Assembly (NCBI GenBank): GCA_900291925.1
Contig: UWYS01000007.1
Coordinates: 1-64,000, forward strand
Reading direction: 5' to 3'
DNA length: 64,000 bases
Source of the DNA: Thecaphora thlaspeos
Taxonomy: Eukaryota > Basidiomycota > Ustilaginomycetes > Urocystidales > Glomosporiaceae
Shown: in pieces, positions 61,066 through 64,000 of the stretch
Layout: each line of letters begins with the position of its first letter
Position numbering within the stretch: the first letter of the stretch is position 1
Notes under the pieces: generated by a model
What the model was told of the DNA's origin: nothing
The model's database searches: none
Seen by the model: only the letters and a program-made list of their open reading frames with translations
Made by a program: the position numbers and the translations under genes

Positions 61066-64000
61066 ATGCCGACACGAACGCCCACCTCCAGCAGCCTGAG
61101 GCGCGAGCTCCGCCGACACGATGGCGACGACGTCGACGACGATTATGCGGCCAGGCCGAAGCGGGAGGAGGCATCGACCGAGCCCGGCATGCGGTCGTCC
61201 GCTCAGTCAGGCCCAGTGGCCACGGCTGGCCCGAGCAGGCATTGTGCTTCTGTGTCCGGGTGGCCATCGCCAGGACCGGCGGCGGCGGACGTCAAGCCGG
61301 CCGTCCCCGGCTGCAGTCCAACCATCTCCATCGACCTCAATGACTACGACTACGCGTGCCCCTACGATGACGACGACGACGTCGTACTGATCAAGACCGA
61401 GAACATAGCAGCTTCCGTCAAGCATGAGACCGACGTCATGACGGTCCCTGCGAAGCGCTCGTCGCCGCTCCTGAGCACGCCCCGCGGCGTCGAAGAACCA
61501 ATGAAACGGCCGCGGGCCTCCGCGGAAGGCAGCAGCTGGTCCGGTCACGCCTCGATCGCCACCACCTCGTCCCGCAATGTACTGGCCAAGGAGGACGACG
61601 TTGCCTCCTCGCCGGCCCGACCCGCCTCGACGACGGGCAGCGCCAGCGCTAGCAGCAGCAAGCCGGCTGACGATCTCGCGAGAAGGTCCGACCGCGACCT
61701 GGTCGAGTTGTGGCGACAGAACAAGGCCAACCTGAAGCGCGTGCTACAAGAGCTCATCGGCCTGCTCGACGATCCCACCTCGGCCGACGAGACATACGTC
61801 AGGATGCAGGAAGCTTTCCTAAACCAAAGGTCTAAGCAAATCCAGGAGGAGCTTGATTCGCGGGGGATCGATCCGGCCAGCTTCACCTCTGCGTCGACGC
61901 CGCTGCGTCCGCCATCACCATCACAGCAAGCCCCATCTTCGGGCACCATCACCACCATCGAGCCTGTGCGGCCCATCACGCTTGCAACCAGCACTGTCCC
62001 GGCGCGCGGCGTGTTTGTGCCCGCCGTTCGCACGTCGGAAGACGCCGTCGGGCGCCGCGAGCCGTCACGACCGGGCCCTGCGCCTCGCGCCGACGAGCGC
62101 GAGCTTGTCCGGCATCGGCCGGATGTCGAGCAGCACCGACCTCGAGCTGCGACGCCGACGTCTCGTCCGCAGAACGCCGGACAGGACGCTCCGCGATCGC
62201 CCATCCCGGACGACGACTTCGGCTTCGATGACGATGCATTCGCGTGGAACGACGTGCCCGACGAGCTTGATGCCGGCCCCTCGAACGCGCGGCGGCCAGG
62301 AGATAAAAGAGGAGGACAAGAAGAAGAAGCGGCCATCGACCTCGACAAGCTCTACGGTGGCGACGACGACGGCTTCAACTACGAAGACGCGTCGCCTGAG
62401 GTCAGGGCCAAGATCCTTGGCCCGTCGATGGACGAGCTACCAAAGCGTAAGGAGACGCGGAACCAGCTGATCTACCCGTGGTCGGAGCAGGTCGTTCAAG
62501 CACTCCGCAAGCTTTTCAGGCTCAAGGACTTTCGCAAGAATCAGCTCGAGGCGATCAACGCGGCCCTCGGCGGCAAGGATGTCTTCTGCCTCATGCCAAC
62601 CGGCGGCGGCAAGAGCCTCTGCTACCAGATTCCCGCCGTCTGCACCACGGGCAAGCAGGACGGCGTCACGGTCGTCATCTCGCCGCTCCTCTCGCTGATC
62701 CACGACCAGATCAAGACGCTCGTCGAGCGCTCCATCCCATCCGTCGCGCTGATCGGCAAGATGTCGGTCGCGGATAAGGAGGACGTCTACCGTCTCCTGC
62801 TGAAGCCGGACACGCCGATCCGCCTACTCTATCTCACGCCCGAGTTCGTCGGCAGGTCGAGCAGGGCCCCCGAGATCTTTGGATTCCTCCACCGCCGCAA
62901 GAGGCTCGCCCGCTTCGTCGTCGATGAGGCCCATTGTGTCAGCCAGTGGGGCCACGACTTCAGGCCTGACTACAAGGACCTCGGCAAGCTGCGCGACCAG
63001 TACTCGAATGTACCCTTCATGGCGCTGACGGCGACGGCCAATACGCGCGTCCTTCAGGACGTCACCCACCAGCTTCGGATGAAGAACGCTGTTCTGCTGC
63101 AGCAGTCGTTTAATCGCCCGAACCTCGAGTACCAGGTGCGCGCGAAGCCAAGCAAGGGCAAGCTGATGGAGGAGATTGCGACGTTCATCAAGACGCACCA
63201 TGCCGGGACGAGTGGGATCATCTACTGCAACAGCCGCAAGAGCTGCGAAGAGGTCGCGCACGACCTCAGCGAGACGCACGACATCCGCGCCAAGCACTAC
63301 CACGCCAGTCTCTCGGACGACGACCGCACCATGATCCAGGATCAGTGGAAGTCGGGCGAGTTCGAGGTCGTGGTCGCGACCGTCGCCTTCGGGATGGGCA
63401 TCGACAAACCAGACGTCCGCTTTGTCATCCACCATTCGCTCCCGCGTTCGGTCGAGGGCTTCTACCAGGAGACGGGACGCGCCGGAAGAGACGGCAATCG
63501 CTCCGTCTGCGTCCTCTACTACACCTACAACGACTACCGCACGCTGCAGGGTCAGATTGAAAAGGACGACGTCCCGCGGGAGCAAAAGACTCAGCTGCTC
63601 GAGAATCTCCAAGAAATCCACAACTACTGCGAGAACCAGACCGAGTGCCGCAAGGTGCAGATCCTTCGCTACTTCAACGAGACGTTCTCCGCCGACAATT
63701 GCCACGGCACTTGCGATGTCTGCACCAGCAGGAGCGGGCCCGCCAGGATGGAGGACGTCACCGAGCTCGCCAAGAAAGCTCTCCGGCTCGTCAAGGCGGT
63801 CACTGAGAGCGGAGGCCGCCACACGCTGATCCACTGCGCCGACGTCTTCCGCGGCTCCAAGAAGGGTACTGTCAAGGCCGCGGGGCACGACCGGGACAAG
63901 TTTTTCTGGGGCGTCGGGTCACACCTCTCGCCCGACCACGCCCGTCGGCTTTTCCAGGCGCTCCACTCACAGAAGGCGCTGCACCAGTCGCTCCAAAGGC
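61066..64000 (+). CDS. RecQ DNA helicase, Sgs1/BLM type (partial, runs off the window)
   Basis: 978 codons are present with no intron and no stop by the window end. The N-terminal 450 residues are acidic and low-complexity with a helical stretch (DLVELWRQNKANLKRVLQELIG). The helicase core starts near 485: FRLKDFRKNQLEAINAAL (motif 0), MPTGGGKSLCYQ with K516 (motif I), DEAH at 620-623 followed by CVSQWGHDFRPDY, MALTATA (motif III), GIIYCNSRKSCEEVA (IV), VVVATVAFGMGIDKPDVRFV (V) and QETGRAGRDG (VI). The zinc-binding RQC region follows (CRKVQILRYF, CHGTCDVC). It unwinds recombination intermediates with topoisomerase III. The start ATG at 61,066 is the first in frame. It resembles genuine Sgs1/BLM rather than telomere-linked helicases. 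Confidence 0.93.
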   Translation, partial: MPTRTPTSSSLRRELRRHDGDDVDDDYAARPKREEASTEPGMRSSAQSGPVATAGPSRHCASVSGWPSPGPAAADVKPAVPGCSPTISIDLNDYDYACPYDDDDDVVLIKTENIAASVKHETDVMTVPAKRSSPLLSTPRGVEEPMKRPRASAEGSSWSGHASIATTSSRNVLAKEDDVASSPARPASTTGSASASSSKPADDLARRSDRDLVELWRQNKANLKRVLQELIGLLDDPTSADETYVRMQEAFLNQRSKQIQEELDSRGIDPASFTSASTPLRPPSPSQQAPSSGTITTIEPVRPITLATSTVPARGVFVPAVRTSEDAVGRREPSRPGPAPRADERELVRHRPDVEQHRPRAATPTSRPQNAGQDAPRSPIPDDDFGFDDDAFAWNDVPDELDAGPSNARRPGDKRGGQEEEAAIDLDKLYGGDDDGFNYEDASPEVRAKILGPSMDELPKRKETRNQLIYPWSEQVVQALRKLFRLKDFRKNQLEAINAALGGKDVFCLMPTGGGKSLCYQIPAVCTTGKQDGVTVVISPLLSLIHDQIKTLVERSIPSVALIGKMSVADKEDVYRLLLKPDTPIRLLYLTPEFVGRSSRAPEIFGFLHRRKRLARFVVDEAHCVSQWGHDFRPDYKDLGKLRDQYSNVPFMALTATANTRVLQDVTHQLRMKNAVLLQQSFNRPNLEYQVRAKPSKGKLMEEIATFIKTHHAGTSGIIYCNSRKSCEEVAHDLSETHDIRAKHYHASLSDDDRTMIQDQWKSGEFEVVVATVAFGMGIDKPDVRFVIHHSLPRSVEGFYQETGRAGRDGNRSVCVLYYTYNDYRTLQGQIEKDDVPREQKTQLLENLQEIHNYCENQTECRKVQILRYFNETFSADNCHGTCDVCTSRSGPARMEDVTELAKKALRLVKAVTESGGRHTLIHCADVFRGSKKGTVKAAGHDRDKFFWGVGSHLSPDHARRLFQALHSQKALHQSLQR

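Noticed and set aside
61066..64000. Telomere-linked RecQ-like helicase (TLH)
   Set aside because: The gene is over 60 kb from the end and has the acidic N-terminus, complete core and RQC zinc region of Sgs1/BLM; it is not a subtelomeric repeat gene.
1..64000. CRISPR arrays, rRNA or tRNA genes
   Set aside because: No regularly spaced direct repeats were seen, no rRNA core sequence, and no convincing pair of tRNA A and B boxes by eye; a tRNA scan would be needed to exclude tRNAs fully.

Overview
The window is the left end of a fungal chromosome: 32.5 perfect C-strand copies of the CCCTAA/TTAGGG telomere unit, followed by dense, GC-rich, protein-coding DNA. Short GT-AG introns (mostly about 60-185 nt, many with GTGAGT donors), fungal-only families (KEX2, PHO81, CHS5, Gna1, a Pex8-like protein) and the character of the proteins point to a basidiomycete, most likely a smut-type fungus (Ustilaginomycotina). 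The species is not identifiable from the sequence alone. No tRNA, rRNA or CRISPR was seen.

Layout. 0-10 kb: an ABHD11/Imo32-type mitochondrial hydrolase starts 91 bp from the telomere repeat, then the Golgi protease kexin (KEX2), an APC15-like protein and Arp2/3 subunit 2 (ARPC2). 10-25 kb: a 1524-residue SAP-motif kinase lacking the usual beta3 lysine, the nuclear export receptor CRM1/XPO1, and the phosphate-signalling protein PHO81. 25-32 kb: a small MAK-type nucleolar-like protein, a decayed Fot1/pogo-type DNA transposon, an alpha/beta hydrolase with a 10-nt exon, and the GEN1/Yen1 Holliday-junction resolvase. 32-42 kb: RNF10/Mag2 RING protein, a HAD haloacid dehalogenase with a frame-breaking 22-bp insertion, an F-box protein and CHS5. 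42-50 kb: a Pex8-like protein, an unknown protein, glucosamine-phosphate acetyltransferase (GNA1) and an AIM18-type chalcone-isomerase-like mitochondrial protein. 50-51 kb: a young 459-bp nonautonomous element (71-bp perfect inverted ends, TA target) beside an MFS transporter pseudogene. 51-64 kb: a continuous reading frame joining mitochondrial ribosomal protein bL9 to a BolA protein, COQ1 polyprenyl diphosphate synthase, SDH assembly factor 4, a large AT-hook protein and a Sgs1/BLM-type RecQ helicase running off the right edge.

Working together. Most genes are unrelated housekeeping genes in divergent pairs sharing 0.3-1.8 kb promoters, or in convergent pairs with nearly touching 3' ends. 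Themes recur: mitochondria (ABHD11, bL9-BolA, COQ1, SDHAF4, AIM18), recombination intermediates (GEN1 and RecQ), secretion and cell wall (KEX2, CHS5, GNA1). The strongest candidates for something new are the bL9-BolA fused frame, the 22-bp insertion in the HAD gene, the lysine-less kinase and the two related transposon copies.
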